From positions 1 through 7,082 of the forward strand of contig CAZGGG010000107.1 of assembly GCA_964525165.1 (NCBI GenBank): a stretch of DNA of 7,082 nt, in the 5' to 3' direction. The position numbers and the translations under genes were made by a program. Below the pieces are notes generated by a model that saw only the letters and a program-made list of their open reading frames with translations, had not been told where the DNA came from and did no database searches. Origin of the DNA: JAWLFI01 sp964525165 (GTDB lineage: Bacteria > Bacteroidota > Bacteroidia > Chitinophagales > Saprospiraceae). Positions 5,982-7,082 of the stretch are shown here, piece by piece. The first letter of the stretch is position 1, and each line of letters starts with the position of its first letter.

Positions 5982-6066
5982 AAAAAAATTGAGTTGTATA
6001 AAAAATTAGATAGAGCTCTTTGTACAGCAGTTTAAACTATATGATATAAAGGTAGGAAAACGGAAT

Positions 6067-6101
6067 TAACCGTTATTAACGTATATAACCGTTATTAACG
6101 T
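6067..6101. repeat. Twin 16-bp direct repeats upstream of the recombinase
   Basis: TAACCGTTATTAACGT occurs at 6067-6082 and again, identical, at 6086-6101 (period 19 bp). Each unit contains the perfect palindrome CGTTA-T-TAACG. They sit between two divergent genes, 74 bp before the recombinase ATG. Suitable roles are a repressor operator, recombinase arm-type binding sites, or an attI-like recombination site. Confidence 0.75.
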
Positions 6102-6174
6102 TTACAAACATTTAAAACTGATTATCAATTAGTTAAAAGGGCTATATTGTTCCTGTCAACAACAATATTTCATA

Positions 6175-7015
6175 ATGAAGACGATCATCAGCCGGTTCCG
6201 AAAGCATTTAGAATGCTCGCAACTATGCGAAGAGTACGCGGCAATCCTACGAACAACAATTATGGAAATATATGAATTGGTCCGGAGGAGAGGTCATTGC
6301 AGATCAAGAGCACATTATGGCATATTTATCGCATTTATATCGTAAAGGGCATTCTACTTCAACGGTGAATACCGCCATCAACGCTATTAAATATTGGTTG
6401 GAACAAGTGGAAGGCAACGGAAGAAAAAGTTATTATATCAAGCGACCTAAGAAAGAGAAAAGCTTGCCGAAGGTATTGAATCTCAAAGAGATCAAACGGA
6501 TCTTTGATGAAGTCAAGAATCTCAAACATATCACGCTTTTAAAAACCCTATATGCATGCGGCTTACGTGTCGGCGAAGTCCTCAGACTAGAGGTGTCTGA
6601 TGTAGACGGACAGCGGCGCTTATTGCATATTCGGTGCAGTAAACAATACAAAGACCGCTGTGTACCCCTTTCGGAGGACTTACTACATCTATTGAGGCGA
6701 TATTATAAAACGTATAAACCAGAACATTATTTGTTTGAAGGAACCGCCAGGGATGCCCATGGTAAGCGGAAGCCCTACACCGCAAGCAGTGTAAGGAAAA
6801 TATTGCAAAGAGCAGCACAAAAAGCGGGGCTGCGAAGAAAAGTCAGAACACATGATTTAAGGCATAGTTATGCCACGCATTTATTAGAAGCGGGCGTTGA
6901 TATTCGTTACATCCAAAAACTACTGGGTCATGCGAGTACGAAGACCACCGAGATCTATACCCATGTGAGTATGATGCATTTACAGCAACTACCGGATGTT
7001 TTGAAAATGTTATAA
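6175..7015 (+). CDS. XerC/D-like tyrosine recombinase (integrase), apparent frameshift near N-terminus
   Basis: A site-specific tyrosine recombinase of about 280 residues if the frames are joined. The uninterrupted part begins at ATG 6272 (247 residues), but the core-binding domain starts earlier: MKTIISRFRKHLE from ATG 6175 in one frame, then ARNYAKSTRQSYEQQLWKYM from 6215 in the next, so one base appears to be extra around 6211-6216. No usable start exists in the second frame between its stop at 6209-6211 and 6272. Numbered from 6272, the catalytic set is complete: Arg99 (CGLRVGEVLRL), Lys124, His194 and Arg197 (THDLRHSYATHLL), His220 (LLGH), Tyr229 (TTEIYTHV). I see no IntI-specific insertion before box II, so it is XerC/D-like. 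The frameshift may be an assembly error; otherwise the protein lacks part of its DNA-binding domain. Confidence 0.88.
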
Positions 7016-7062
7016 CTTAAAGGGGTATATCGGGAATTCCTGATATAAAGACGTTGTGGTGC
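7011..7062 (+). other. Palindrome and att-like sequence just after the recombinase gene
   Basis: A 22-nt near-palindrome (7026-7047, EcoRI-type GAATTC centre, one G-T mismatch pair) starts 10 bases after the stop codon. It is preceded by TATAAC (overlapping the TAA stop) and followed by GACGTTGTGG. TATAAC...GTT around an imperfect palindrome is the general plan of an attC-type folded recombination site, but GTTGTGG fits GTTRRRY poorly. No T-run follows, so it is a poor intrinsic terminator. The 9-mer GGGGTATAT at 7022-7030 is shared with 46-54. Confidence 0.4.
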
Positions 7063-7082
7063 ATAATGTAATGACTAAAACA

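Noticed and set aside
6205..6220. Programmed ribosomal frameshift in the recombinase
   Set aside because: No recognised slippery sequence or stimulatory structure is evident; an assembly error or mutation is simpler in a gapped draft.
1..7082. CRISPR array or rRNA gene
   Set aside because: No regularly spaced direct repeats with unique spacers beyond the two-unit repeat at 6067-6101, and no rRNA-like conserved sequence.

Overview
The window looks like part of a draft or metagenome-derived Bacteroidota chromosome, possibly from the Saprospiria/Cytophagia side of the phylum. The evidence is a C-terminal type IX secretion (T9SS) sorting domain on a secreted xylanase, a Bacteroidota-type -7 box (TAnnTTTG), weak Shine-Dalgarno use, and a small CxxC...CxxxC protein of a kind common in this phylum. 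Three runs of N (3275-3365, 3899-3908, 5365-5374) are scaffold gaps, and they control how the middle of the window should be read.

Layout. 85-417 (+) is a small protein resembling dimeric alpha/beta-barrel (ABM-like) proteins. 418-849 is non-coding; it holds one copy (R1) of a structured repeat and two terminator hairpins, one on each strand. 850-1731 (-) encodes a lipoprotein with two SnoaL-like (NTF2-fold) domains. It is divergent from 1856-2296 (+), an HxlR-family regulator, and the shared intergenic region carries three TGCAAG-centred boxes about 30 bp apart, one of them a near-perfect 20-bp palindrome. 2297-2867 is non-coding and holds the second repeat copy (R2). 2868-5220 (+) is a secreted GH10 endo-xylanase with two related C-terminal beta-rich modules and a T9SS tail. 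It is interrupted by a 91-N gap and by a roughly 200-bp piece of polyketide-synthase ketosynthase sequence that ends exactly at the 10-N gap, almost certainly an assembly chimera. 5221-5603 holds the third gap and a possible protein remnant. 5604-5981 (-) is the small zinc-ribbon-like protein. 6175-7015 (+) is a XerC/D-like tyrosine recombinase with an apparent frameshift near its N-terminus. It is preceded by twin 16-bp repeats and followed by a 22-nt near-palindrome and an att-like stretch.

How the parts fit. The HxlR/SnoaL pair looks like a self-contained regulator-target module. The xylanase is an independent secreted glycan-degrading enzyme. The recombinase end of the window, with its repeats, palindrome and a GGGGTATAT motif shared with the left end, suggests a mobile or cassette-capturing locus, but this is inference. 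The best candidate for something undescribed is the R1/R2 repeat: two diverged intergenic copies that keep the same predicted hairpins, including one compensatory base-pair change and several wobble changes.
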